From positions 1-20,667 of the forward strand of contig UPXY01000026.1 in the NCBI GenBank assembly GCA_900538305.1: DNA of 20,667 bases, in the 5' to 3' direction. This DNA comes from an uncultured Collinsella sp. GTDB lineage: Bacteria; Actinomycetota; Coriobacteriia; Coriobacteriales; Coriobacteriaceae. Below are positions 7,973 through 15,527 of this stretch, piece after piece (within the stretch, counting starts at the first letter, position 1; every line of letters starts with the position of its first letter). The notes beneath the pieces were generated by a model. It saw only the letters and a program-made list of their open reading frames with translations, was not told the origin of the DNA and ran no database searches. A program made the position numbers and the translations under genes.

Positions 7973-8908
7973 ATGGATATTGTGGCAGTCGATGGTCTGG
8001 TGAAGCGCTATGGCGAGGTGCTGGCGCTCGATGGATTCAATCTGCATATAGAGCAGGGTGAGATTTTCGGCCTGCTCGGACCCAACGGCAGCGGCAAGAC
8101 CACAGCCATCAACTGTATGCTGCAGTTGCTCACGTACGACCGTGGTACCATCCGTCTGTTCGGCGAGGACATGACACCTGTGCGCTACGACCTCAAGCGG
8201 CGCATCGGCATCGTGCCGCAACAGGTCGCTGTCCTCGACGAACTTACCGTACGCGAGAATATCGATTTCTTCTGCTCGCTATATGTAACGGATCGCGCGC
8301 GCCGCAGACAGCTTGTGGACGAGGCCATTGAGTTCGTGGGAATCGAGGACTACGCACGCTTTCGCCCCAAGAAGCTCTCGGGTGGTTTGCTCCGCCGACT
8401 CAACATTGCGTGCGGGATCGCGCATAAACCCGAGCTCATCTTCTTCGACGAGCCTACCGTTGCCGTTGATCCGCAGAGCCGCAGTGCCATCCTCGACGGC
8501 ATCAAAGGTTTGCGCGACGGTGGGGCCACGGTGGTTTATACCAGCCACTACATGGAAGAGGTCGAGCAAATCTGCTCGCGTATCATGATTATGGACGGCG
8601 GTCGCGTGCTCGCACAGGGCACGAACGATGATCTCAAGCGCATGGTCGCAGTGGGCGAAAGGATCGTGGTAGAGACCGCGCAGGTGTCACGAGCGGTGTT
8701 CGACCGCCTGCGCGCGTTATCGCACGTGCTCGAGGTGTCGTTCGACGCGGGCATGCTCACCATTCGCTGTGAACCCAGCGAACACAACCTTACCGACGTG
8801 TTGGGTGTGCTGGGCGCGGCTCGCGTTCGGTTGGGACGCGTATACGCCGAGCCGCCCACCCTGAACGACGTATTCCTCGAACTTACCGGCCGCGAACTGC
8901 GCGATTAG
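7973..8908 (+). CDS. ABC-2 type exporter ATP-binding protein
   Basis: This 311-residue ATPase, of the class that drives ABC-2 drug or lipid exporters (DrrA/CcmA-like), should work with the two permeases encoded right after it. Walker A GPNGSGKT is at residues 36-43, a Q-loop VPQQ at 81-84, the signature LSGGLLRRLNIA from 135, Walker B ELIFFDE at 154-160 followed by PTVAVDP, and the H-loop histidine at 192. The C-terminal 90 residues are the usual accessory domain of exporter ATPases. The start is at 7973 because GGGAGGG precedes that ATG; the in-frame ATG nine codons upstream has no SD. Its stop is 12 bp before the first permease start, so it is the first gene of an operon. Confidence 0.92.
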   Translation: MDIVAVDGLVKRYGEVLALDGFNLHIEQGEIFGLLGPNGSGKTTAINCMLQLLTYDRGTIRLFGEDMTPVRYDLKRRIGIVPQQVAVLDELTVRENIDFFCSLYVTDRARRRQLVDEAIEFVGIEDYARFRPKKLSGGLLRRLNIACGIAHKPELIFFDEPTVAVDPQSRSAILDGIKGLRDGGATVVYTSHYMEEVEQICSRIMIMDGGRVLAQGTNDDLKRMVAVGERIVVETAQVSRAVFDRLRALSHVLEVSFDAGMLTIRCEPSEHNLTDVLGVLGAARVRLGRVYAEPPTLNDVFLELTGRELRD

Positions 8909-8920
8909 GAGAAGAACATC

Positions 8921-10162
8921 ATGCTCAGCACGTTCCGCGTGACCGTTCGCATGCTTCTGCGCACGCCGAGCGCACTTGTGTGGGCGCTTGCGTTTCCCAT
9001 TATCATGTCGACGCTTTTCATCTTCATGTTCTCGGGCATGCGTACCGCCGAGTCCATCGAGCCGGTGCCCGTGGCCGTGGTCCACGACGATTCCTGGGAC
9101 GTTTCGCCGTTCTCGTTCGTGGTCGAGGCTCTTTCCGTCGGCGACGAGGCTGAAGTCGGCGAGGCCGAAGGGACGGTGTCCGCCGCTGCGCCCCTTCTCG
9201 AGGTCGTGGAAGCACAGGACGAAAAAACAGCTCGTGACCTGCTTGCCTCAGGCGAGGTGGACGGCATCTACATGGTGGATGAAGAACTCAGGCCGCAGCT
9301 CATCGTCGCGCCGGAGACGAGCTCCGCTCATCTGGATAGCGGTAGCGGCGCGGGATACGCCGTGAACCGCACGATTCTCGAGGAGGTTGCGAGCTCCTAT
9401 ACCCAGTCCCGCGCACTCATCGAAGAGATTGCGCGCACGAACCCCTCCGTTCTCATCGATTACGAGGCAGTTGCGCGTGCCCTGTCGCGCTCCGCCTCGG
9501 CCGAACGAGTCTCGTTCACGCGCGCCGCGCCCGACCAGACGGTTCGCTTCTACTACGCGCTCCTAGGTATGGCAACGCTTTTTGCTGCCCAGCTCGCTAT
9601 GCTCGCTGTGGCGAACATCCGCCCCACAGCTTCGGCCACCGCCGCGCGCCGCTGTATCGCGGGCGTGAGCCGCATCCGCCAGCTCACCGGCGCGCTCGTC
9701 GGGTCGTGGCTCCTCTCGCTCGCCTTTCTCACTGTGGCCTTCGTCTACATGCGCTTCGTGGTGGGGATCGATTTCGAGGGTCGCGAAGGCCTGTGCCTGC
9801 TCGGTCTTGCGGGCGGCGCGGTCCTCGCTACAGGCATCGGCGCTGTGGTGGGTTCGCTGCCGCTTCAAGGCGGCGCTAGTGCCGGCTCGGGCATCCTTAC
9901 AGCGCTCACCTGCGTGCTCGCCATCTTTGCTGGCCTCTACGGCGAACCTGCCATGGAGCTTGCCGATTCCATCGCCCGCGCGGTTCCCATCTCAACGTGG
10001 GTTAACCCGGCGAAGCTCGTGTGCGACCTCTTCTATAGCCTGTACTTCTACGAATCGATTGTGCCGTTCGCTGCCCGCCTCGCCGCGTGCGTGGGCTGGG
10101 GCGTGCTTTTCTTCTTGATCGCGGCGCCGATGTTTAGGAGGCAACGCTATGCGCATCTGTAG
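8921..10162 (+). CDS. ABC-2 type exporter permease, subunit 1
   Basis: This 413-residue integral membrane protein has the ABC-2 (ABC2_membrane_3-like) layout. TM1 is at about residues 17-38, followed by an extracytoplasmic domain to about 205. A block of five hydrophobic segments then lies near 209-232, 255-275, 285-312, 325-345 and 385-405. The large loop after TM1 is typical of this half-transporter class. AGGAGAAG sits just ahead of the ATG. It overlaps the next permease gene by 14 bp, a sign of coupled translation and a heterodimeric exporter. The substrate cannot be read from sequence; antibiotics, peptides and lipids are all known for relatives. Confidence 0.88.
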   Translation: MLSTFRVTVRMLLRTPSALVWALAFPIIMSTLFIFMFSGMRTAESIEPVPVAVVHDDSWDVSPFSFVVEALSVGDEAEVGEAEGTVSAAAPLLEVVEAQDEKTARDLLASGEVDGIYMVDEELRPQLIVAPETSSAHLDSGSGAGYAVNRTILEEVASSYTQSRALIEEIARTNPSVLIDYEAVARALSRSASAERVSFTRAAPDQTVRFYYALLGMATLFAAQLAMLAVANIRPTASATAARRCIAGVSRIRQLTGALVGSWLLSLAFLTVAFVYMRFVVGIDFEGREGLCLLGLAGGAVLATGIGAVVGSLPLQGGASAGSGILTALTCVLAIFAGLYGEPAMELADSIARAVPISTWVNPAKLVCDLFYSLYFYESIVPFAARLAACVGWGVLFFLIAAPMFRRQRYAHL

Positions 10163-11336
10163 ATCTGCCCTCGCCATCGGTCTGCGTCATCCCATATACC
10201 TTGGTGTGTATGTGCTCTTTCTCTCTTTACTGGGTATCTTTCTCACCATCGGCTCGAATGATGAGACCGCTGCGACAAGCGGCTACGAGCCCGCGCACGC
10301 GAGCATCGCGGTAATCGATCGCGACGGTTCGGCGCTTGCGGGCGAGTTCGGCGCCTATCTCGCAGAGATGCACGATGCTGTAGACATCGAGGATGAATCC
10401 TTCGAGCTGCAGGACGCCCTCGCTACGAACCTTGTCGACGCAGTCGTAATCATTCCAGAAGGCTTTGGAGCCGAATGCCTCGATCGCGGACGTGCGGGAG
10501 GGGAGCTGCCAACTATCCAGATCGCTTACGGAAGCTACACGCAGGGTTCTGCGCTCGTTGAGACGCAAGCGGTGCGCTGGGTTGCGCTTGCCGGGGCTGC
10601 CGCGGCGCTCGAGCCGGATGCGGACGCTGCACGTGTTGCTGAGCTCGTAGCCGCTGCAGCGCCAGTGCGCGCAGAGACGCATGTGGAGAACCTCGCGCAA
10701 GCCGACGGCCCCGCCAAGCCGTTCCAGGCGTACCTCAACTTCAGCACGTATTCCATCACCTGTTCGGTTGTGGTGTGCGCAGGCTTGGTGCTTACCACTA
10801 TGAACGGGAAACGGCTGCGGGCGCGCGCACTCGCATCGCCCATGCGGCCCCGGCGGCTGGGTGTCGAAACCCTAGCCGCCTGCTTCGTGCTCGTCGTGTG
10901 CGTATGGGCAGTTTCGGGCGTGGTCGGCGTCGTGGCGAGCGGCGTACTCACGGCGGGCGTCGGGTTTGCTCAGGTTGCACTCGCGCTTGCGGCCATGCTT
11001 GTGTTTGCACTGGTGCCGCTTGCGCTCGCGTTCGCCTTGGCGCAGCTGCGCATGTCTGAAGAGGGGCTCAATGCGCTCGGCAACATCGGCGGCATGCTCA
11101 TGTCCTTCTTAGGCGGCGCGTGGGTGCCCCTCGATGTGCTGAGCGAATCCGTGCAGGCCGTAGCACGCTTTGCACCGACGTTCTGGGCGAACGACGCTAT
11201 CGCGGCGGTGCTTGCCGTGCCCGAGCTCACGGTCGAGGTGCTCACCCGCTACGCTATCGGCGTAGGCGTTACGGCGCTCTTTGCCGTGGCGATCACCTGT
11301 GTGGGCTTCGCTGCCACCCGTTCACGTGAGGCGTGA
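10149..11336 (+). CDS. ABC-2 type exporter permease, subunit 2
   Basis: This 395-residue membrane protein has the same plan as the preceding permease: TM1 at about 15-35, an extracytoplasmic domain to about 195, then five hydrophobic segments (near 200-217, 240-262, 268-293, 300-330 and 368-392). It probably pairs with that subunit and the ATPase to form the complete pump. The start is set by AGGAGG at 10138-10143, inside the 3' end of the preceding gene, with good spacing to ATG. It is the last gene of the operon; no strong terminator is seen after it. It could be a diverged duplicate of subunit 1. Confidence 0.87.
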   Translation: MRICRSALAIGLRHPIYLGVYVLFLSLLGIFLTIGSNDETAATSGYEPAHASIAVIDRDGSALAGEFGAYLAEMHDAVDIEDESFELQDALATNLVDAVVIIPEGFGAECLDRGRAGGELPTIQIAYGSYTQGSALVETQAVRWVALAGAAAALEPDADAARVAELVAAAAPVRAETHVENLAQADGPAKPFQAYLNFSTYSITCSVVVCAGLVLTTMNGKRLRARALASPMRPRRLGVETLAACFVLVVCVWAVSGVVGVVASGVLTAGVGFAQVALALAAMLVFALVPLALAFALAQLRMSEEGLNALGNIGGMLMSFLGGAWVPLDVLSESVQAVARFAPTFWANDAIAAVLAVPELTVEVLTRYAIGVGVTALFAVAITCVGFAATRSREA

Positions 11337-11506
11337 CTTTGAAAGTCTCTGCTTGTGGGTTGTTTTTCGCATGGTTGATCACTGTCGCTGGAAGGTCTTC
11401 ATATACTCACTCGCGACAGGCCGAGAGCCCTTCCCCACCCGAGGTGCCTGCCCCCGCGTTCCTGCCCCGTCGCTTTGCCGCCGCTGCCCAGCCCCTCTCG
11501 TTTTCG

Positions 11507-11575
11507 AAAGCGTCGCATAACTCGACGGTGAGCCCGGAATAGAAGGTTCACCGTCGAGTTATGCGACGCTTTGCT
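11507..11575 (+). repeat. Hairpin repeat, left copy (perfect 25-bp arms)
   Basis: Two perfect 25-bp arms (11507-11531 and 11548-11572) flank a 16-nt loop. The arms contain GTCGCATAACTCGACGGTGA and its complement; the loop starts GCCCGGAAT. A second, diverged copy lies at 12893-12964 in the same orientation, sharing arms, loop core CCGGAAT and the 3' extension TTGCT. Neither side has a good T run, so it is not a classical terminator. It looks like a dispersed palindromic repeat (REP/MITE-like) or the border of an inserted segment. Confidence 0.85.
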
Positions 11576-11578
11576 CTC

Positions 11579-11616
11579 CGTCAGCCTATATAGAGAGCGT
11601 CAGCCTATGTAGAGAG
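11579..11616 (+). repeat. Two tandem 19-bp direct repeats
   Basis: CGTCAGCCTATATAGAGAG (11579-11597) is followed at once by the same unit with one A-to-G change (11598-11616). The pair sits between the hairpin repeat and the nuclease-like gene and is framed by GCTTTGCT and AGCAAAGC. It could be a regulator-binding array or a small slippage duplication. Confidence 0.8.
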
Positions 11617-11730
11617 CGGGTAGCAAAGCTCCTTGTTGCTTTTTCGAGAGCATGGTGCAACGCTGTTCACCCCTGCATTTTCACTGATGGTCATGAGCGC
11701 GCGTGTCCGCGGACAGCAATCGGAGACGGT

Positions 11731-12780
11731 ATGGATATTCCAGTTGTGCTTTCCCATAAAACAGCATGGTTGCTTCGTCGCACGAAGCATTTCTCGCAAT
11801 TATGCGACCGTGCTCGTCAGCGAGGTTCAGAATGTGGCGAGTCGCCGTTTCTTGAGGATGAAGACCTTTTGGATATCGGACTTGGAGAGCTGGGATTGCC
11901 TGCTCACACCATCGTCCAACGCGTAAGGGATGCGCTGCATTCATGGGGTGTCCCTGTCGAGGAGCTTAACAGCGTTGATGTACTTGTTCCATTTGCCAAT
12001 GACCGTGTGAGGACGGAGCATCTTGCATGTCATTCACATGGGCAGATTGTCCACGAGGAAAATGTGATTCCCGTCGCCCGTGGATTGCTTTCTGTGGGGA
12101 ATCCCCTTTGTTTTGCGCAGGCGGCAACGTGGATGAATCGACGCGAGCTTATTGAGTTCGGCTACGAGCTGTGCGCGGATTACTTCACGCCGTTTGATTC
12201 GTCTTATGTGGAGCACAAGCCGTACTCATCGTGCGATGAGTTGGAAGCGCGCCTCAAAGGGCTTGGTGGCGTGCGCGGAACAGCTGCGGCGAGCAAAGCC
12301 CTTGCGTCTGTGAAGGACGGATCGCGTTCACCCATGGAGACGGCGACAGCGATGATGATTGCATGCCCACGGCTGCTGGGCGGGCTCGAATATCGGAACA
12401 TAGCGCTGAACGGCCGCGTCGATGTTCCGCATGAGCAGGCACGATACACCTCTTCAAGCTATTACGAGGTTGACATACTCGCCTCGATGAAGAAGGTTGG
12501 CGTGGAATATGATGGCGGCGGGCATGACGAGCGCTCTCGAAGGGGTCATGATGCCGAACGACTCAGCGCGCTCTCGCTCATGGGGTTCGACATAAAGATT
12601 CTCACCAGCGTTCAGTTTTCAACAAAGCTGAACATGCATCGAGCCATGAACGCCATAGCTCGATCTTTGGGCATCAAGGCAGGCCAATCTATTCGGTTCC
12701 AGCGCGATCAAGACGATTTGCGCCGCTTCGTGATACGCCATTGGGATAGGTATGGTGAAATGCAGGAGGAAGGGTGCTAG
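11731..12780 (+). CDS. Putative nuclease-like protein with Vsr/DUF559-type C-terminal domain
   Basis: This 349-residue soluble protein has no signal peptide or TM segment. Its C-terminal half has the pattern of Vsr/DUF559-like PD-(D/E)XK endonuclease folds: SPME with E203, VDI with D248, VEYDGGGH with E259, D261 and H265, then D274 and R277 and the hydrophobic LSLMGFDIKILTSVQF. The N-terminal half resembles solitary AbiEi-like actinobacterial proteins (FAQAATWMNRRELIEFGYELC) and may bind nucleic acid or a partner; that is inference. No antitoxin, methylase or helicase is next to it. Base composition is lower in GC than on either side, and hairpin repeats flank it, so recent transfer is likely. 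The start has GGAG 5 nt upstream. A perfect hairpin (TGCTTCG/CGAAGCA) lies in codons 14-20. Activity is not proven. Confidence 0.7.
   Translation: MDIPVVLSHKTAWLLRRTKHFSQLCDRARQRGSECGESPFLEDEDLLDIGLGELGLPAHTIVQRVRDALHSWGVPVEELNSVDVLVPFANDRVRTEHLACHSHGQIVHEENVIPVARGLLSVGNPLCFAQAATWMNRRELIEFGYELCADYFTPFDSSYVEHKPYSSCDELEARLKGLGGVRGTAAASKALASVKDGSRSPMETATAMMIACPRLLGGLEYRNIALNGRVDVPHEQARYTSSSYYEVDILASMKKVGVEYDGGGHDERSRRGHDAERLSALSLMGFDIKILTSVQFSTKLNMHRAMNAIARSLGIKAGQSIRFQRDQDDLRRFVIRHWDRYGEMQEEGC
11771..11808 (+). repeat. Hairpin motif inside the 5' end of the nuclease-like gene
   Basis: TGCTTCG (11771-11777) and CGAAGCA (11783-11789) form a 7-bp stem with loop TCGCA. The region also holds GTCGCA (11777-11782) and TTATGCGAC (11800-11808), which match the core of the flanking hairpin repeat arms (GTCGCA...TTATGCGAC). 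It may affect early translation, or be a degenerate relative of the repeat. Confidence 0.4.
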
Positions 12781-12892
12781 ACGTATCGACCTTTGCGTTC
12801 TCTACATTGGCTCATGCCCGGTAGGTTCAAAAGCTCTACGAAATATGGCGGACGGCGGCTTGCAGTGAGCTCCGGGACAAGACGCCCTGCCT

Positions 12893-12964
12893 GAGCAAGC
12901 GTCGCACAACTCGACAGTCAGACCGGAATTGAGGGTTCATCGTCGAGTTATGCGACGCCTTGCT
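12893..12964 (+). repeat. Hairpin repeat, right copy (imperfect arms)
   Basis: The left arm begins GAGCAAGCGTCGCACAACTC and ends near 12920; the right arm starts near 12937 and ends TATGCGACGCCTTGCT at 12964. A few mismatches and one bulge break the stem, whereas the copy at 11507-11575 is perfect. The loop GACCGGAATTGAGGG is close to that of the left copy and has the same orientation. The two copies are about 1.3 kb apart with the nuclease-like gene between them. Confidence 0.8.
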
Positions 12965-13073
12965 GAAGAGAAGAGGTGGGTGGGCGGGTGCGGCGCGTAG
13001 GGCGGTGCGCTGCGGGCGGGCATGCGAGGTTGATGCACGTTCGACTTTTGTGGGCTGCGGCAGGCGACCTGCC

Positions 13074-13103
13074 TTGTATGCCTGCCCGGTTCTTTGCTAG
13101 AAT
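13074..13103 (+). promoter_or_regulatory. Candidate promoter of the HlyIII-family gene
   Basis: TTGTAT at 13074-13079 and TAGAAT at 13098-13103 are separated by 18 nt. Transcription would begin near 13110, giving a leader of about 30 nt carrying the SD GGAGGAAAG at 13121-13129. This would transcribe the HlyIII gene and possibly the CNNM gene after it. Confidence 0.45.
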
Positions 13104-13139
13104 AGCGAACAGTCTATTTTGGAGGAAAGCTCTACGCAG

Positions 13140-13952
13140 ATGTCTGCATCTAGCGACAGTTCCACACCGCGAAGTACGACGGGCGCGCCCGACGCGCCCG
13201 GTTCCTGTACCCCGCCCGATGACGTTTGCGCGACGTGTCGCAAGCGCCGGAAGTCGTGCCCGAAGTTCCCACAGGCCGGGAGCAGCGATGCCGCGGCGAA
13301 AGCCGGCCACAAGGAGCCTCCGCATTACACCCTAGGCGAGGAGATTGCCAACTCCATCACGCACGGCATCGGCTGCCTGCTGGCCATCGCCGGGCTTGTG
13401 CTGCTCATCGTGAAGGCGGCGCTCGGTGGCGCAGAGCCCACGCACCTCATCTCCGCCATCGTATGCGGTGTGACGCTCATCTTTGAATACCTCGCCTCGA
13501 CGCTCTACCACGCCATCCAGGTGCCGGCGGCGAAGCGCGTGTTCCGCATCATCGACCACAGCAGCATCTACCTGCTCATCGCCGGGTTCTACACCCCATT
13601 TTGCCTCATCACGCTCGCCGAAGCCGGGGGTCTCGTGCTCTTCGTGGTGGTATGGGCGCTCGCGTTCGCCGGCGTGTCGTTCGAGATCATCGGACGCCAA
13701 CGGCAACCTCGATGGGTCACCATCACCATCTATCTCATCATGGGGTGGCTCGTGGTGTTTCGCCTGCCGCAGCTCGTCGCCGCACTCGATCCGGTGGCGC
13801 TCGCGCTCCTCGTTATCGGCGGCCTGTGCTATACCATCGGCACCGGCTTCTACCTTCTGAAGAAGATCCCGTATATGCACAGCATATGGCACCTCTGGGT
13901 GCTCGCGGGCAGCATCTTCATCTTCATGGCGGTGATCCTTTTCGTGATCTAG
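13140..13952 (+). CDS. Hemolysin III / PAQR family membrane protein with cysteine-rich N-terminus
   Basis: This 270-residue protein has a seven-TM core from about residue 68 to the end. Family motifs are SITHGIG (72-78), STLYHAIQ, DHSSIYLLIAGFYTPF and HSIWHLWVLAGS, including the conserved His and Asp residues that bind zinc in PAQR relatives. Bacterial HlyIII proteins are linked to membrane stress or lipid homeostasis; a hydrolase (ceramidase-like) role is inferred from the eukaryotic relatives. The core has normal length, but about 65 extra polar residues precede it with C23, C30, C33 and C40 (CX6CX2CX6C), which could bind zinc. The start is the ATG at 13140, 10 nt after GGAGGAAAG; the upstream TTG at 13119 overlaps that SD and is unlikely. 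The CNNM gene follows after 126 bp. Confidence 0.87.
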   Translation: MSASSDSSTPRSTTGAPDAPGSCTPPDDVCATCRKRRKSCPKFPQAGSSDAAAKAGHKEPPHYTLGEEIANSITHGIGCLLAIAGLVLLIVKAALGGAEPTHLISAIVCGVTLIFEYLASTLYHAIQVPAAKRVFRIIDHSSIYLLIAGFYTPFCLITLAEAGGLVLFVVVWALAFAGVSFEIIGRQRQPRWVTITIYLIMGWLVVFRLPQLVAALDPVALALLVIGGLCYTIGTGFYLLKKIPYMHSIWHLWVLAGSIFIFMAVILFVI

Positions 13953-14078
13953 CGCTCGTAACGCACTCCATCGCCGGGCTCGTCGCCTCGGCACCGCGTG
14001 CTCGCCTGCGGCTTGGTATCCAGTGGAGCATTCGGCATTCGCACTGTTCCCCATCTTTGGAGGTTCGAACTCGTCCCT

Positions 14079-15425
14079 ATGGGCATATTGATTTCCATCG
14101 TCGCAACACTGCTTCTTACGATTCTGAACGGCTACTTCTCCATGAGCGAGATGGCGCTCACCACTGCCAAGCGCGCCGCGCTCGAGCACGACGCCGAAGA
14201 GGGTGACAAACGCGCCAGCCTCGCGCTCGACCTCGCGAACGACTCCACGAACTTCCTGGCTACCATTCAGGTCGCCATCACGCTCGTGGGCTTCTTCTCC
14301 GCGACGGTCTCATCGAACACGCTTTCCGACCCGCTCACGAAGTGGGTTGAGTCCTTCGGTATCGCTCCGCTCTCGGCTATTGCGCCCGTGGCGTCGCCCA
14401 TCGTCATCACGCTCATCGTTTCCTACCTCTCGATCGTGATCGGCGAGCTCGTGCCCAAGCGCATCGGCCTTTCCGACGCGGAGGGTATGGCGAAGTCCGT
14501 CGCCGGCACCATTTCCACGTTCCGCAAGATTGCCAAGCCGCTCGTGTGGCTCACGCAGGCGAGCGCGAACGGCATCTCTGCGCTCCTGGGCATCAAGAGC
14601 GCCGATGACCGCCAGAACGTCTCCGAGGAAGAGATCAAGTTCATGGTCTCCGAGCAGGACACCCTGCTCGACGAGGAGAAGCGCATGATCCACGAGATCT
14701 TCGACCTCGGCGACGCCGTGGCGCGCGAAGTCATGGTGCCGCGTGTGGACGTGACTATGGCCGAGGACACAGACGCCATCCAGCAGGTGCTCGACGAGAT
14801 GCGTCGCACCGGCTACTCGCGCATTCCCGTGTACCACGAGGACACCGACAACGTTGTGGGCATCGCGCACATCAAGGACCTCATCGAGCTCGCGCTTTCG
14901 AGCCGCGGTACGGAACCCGTTTCCTCCTGCCTGCGCGACGCGACGTTCGTGCCGGACACGAAGGACATCCTGCCTTTGCTTTCCGAGATGCAGACCGCAC
15001 ACGAGCAGATGGTCGTCGTGGTGGACGAATACGGCGGCACGGCCGGCGTTATCACCATCGAAGATATCGTCGAGGAGATCGTGGGCGAGATCGAGGACGA
15101 GTTCGACCCCGATAACAAGTACCTTACACGCCTCTCGCGTCGCGAGTGGCTCGTCGACGGACGTTTCAGCTGCGACGACGCCATCGAGCTTGGTTGGCCG
15201 ATCGAGGAGAGCGACGAGTACGAGACCATTGCCGGCTGGATTCTCGAGGTTTGCGACGGCGTGCCAAGCATCGGCGAGGCGTTCGAGGCCGAGGGTTACC
15301 GTTTCCGGGTGCAGTCCATGCGCGGCCAGCGCATCTCGCTCATTCGCGTGATCGCTCCGGAAGAGCCGGTTGTGGTGGAGAAGGATGCCTCCGCCGATGC
15401 CGCCGAGGGTTCAGAGCAAGCATGA
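14079..15425 (+). CDS. CNNM/DUF21 and CBS domain transporter-like protein (CorC/HlyC family)
   Basis: This 448-residue membrane protein has the usual four-part layout. An N-terminal DUF21/CNNM domain with about four hydrophobic segments (1-175) carries NGYFSMSEMALTTAK and IGELVPKRI. A CBS pair (about 215-340) carries VMVPRVDV, the linker motif EYGGTAGVITIEDIVEEIVG and GEIEDEFD. A C-terminal CorC_HlyC domain covers about 350-430. Relatives are magnesium or cobalt efflux or homeostasis proteins; the hemolysin label in older annotations is not supported. MGILISIVA is preferred as start. The nearest GGAGG is 15 nt upstream, a long spacing, but no other in-frame start is closer. The in-frame ATG at 13998 would add 27 residues without a good SD. 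Confidence 0.9.
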   Translation: MGILISIVATLLLTILNGYFSMSEMALTTAKRAALEHDAEEGDKRASLALDLANDSTNFLATIQVAITLVGFFSATVSSNTLSDPLTKWVESFGIAPLSAIAPVASPIVITLIVSYLSIVIGELVPKRIGLSDAEGMAKSVAGTISTFRKIAKPLVWLTQASANGISALLGIKSADDRQNVSEEEIKFMVSEQDTLLDEEKRMIHEIFDLGDAVAREVMVPRVDVTMAEDTDAIQQVLDEMRRTGYSRIPVYHEDTDNVVGIAHIKDLIELALSSRGTEPVSSCLRDATFVPDTKDILPLLSEMQTAHEQMVVVVDEYGGTAGVITIEDIVEEIVGEIEDEFDPDNKYLTRLSRREWLVDGRFSCDDAIELGWPIEESDEYETIAGWILEVCDGVPSIGEAFEAEGYRFRVQSMRGQRISLIRVIAPEEPVVVEKDASADAAEGSEQA

Positions 15426-15443
15426 TAATTTCGGTACCGGGTA

Positions 15444-15471
15444 CTGAAAGTATCGTCCGATGCGCTACGAT
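15444..15471 (+). promoter_or_regulatory. Candidate promoter of the CphA N-domain-like gene
   Basis: CTGAAA at 15444-15449 and TACGAT at 15466-15471 are separated by 16 nt. Downstream, CCGCCG (15491-15496) and CGGCGG (15506-15511) form a 6-bp hairpin with a 9-nt loop ending just before the SD GGAGAGGGAGAG. The hairpin could modulate ribosome access. Confidence 0.35.
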
Positions 15472-15527
15472 GGCAGAAGTGCGACCCAAGCCGCCGTGCC
15501 GTATGCGGCGGTAGGAGAGGGAGAGAC

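Larger units (their letters stand above)
11337..11730. other. Intergenic region ahead of the nuclease-like gene
   Basis: This 394-bp gap has no supportable gene. In order it holds a CTGTCGC/GCGACAG dyad with a 24-nt loop (11382-11388 and 11413-11419), a C-rich stretch, the first hairpin repeat (11507-11575) and a 19-bp tandem duplication (11579-11616). A GCTTTGCT/AGCAAAGC inverted pair (11568-11575, 11622-11629) encloses that duplication. An A/T-richer stretch with GGAG then leads into the gene at 11731. I see no clear -10/-35 pair. Confidence 0.6.
12781..13139. other. Intergenic region after the nuclease-like gene
   Basis: This 359-bp gap has no supportable gene. It contains about 110 bp of unremarkable sequence, then the second hairpin repeat (12893-12964), a G-rich stretch near 12970-13025, and the likely promoter and SD of the HlyIII-family gene at its right end. 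Confidence 0.6.

Noticed and set aside
11281..11542. Short plus-strand ORFs after the second ABC-2 permease
   Set aside because: No SD, no recognisable features, and they run into the hairpin repeat.
11507..12964. Reading the two hairpin repeats as a CRISPR array or as IS terminal repeats
   Set aside because: There are only two copies, 1.3 kb apart, in direct orientation, with no short regular spacers and no transposase gene between them.
13332..14189. A 285-codon minus-strand frame over the HlyIII gene
   Set aside because: It is antisense to a seven-TM family protein and rich in Glu/His/Arg, as expected for the complement of hydrophobic codons.
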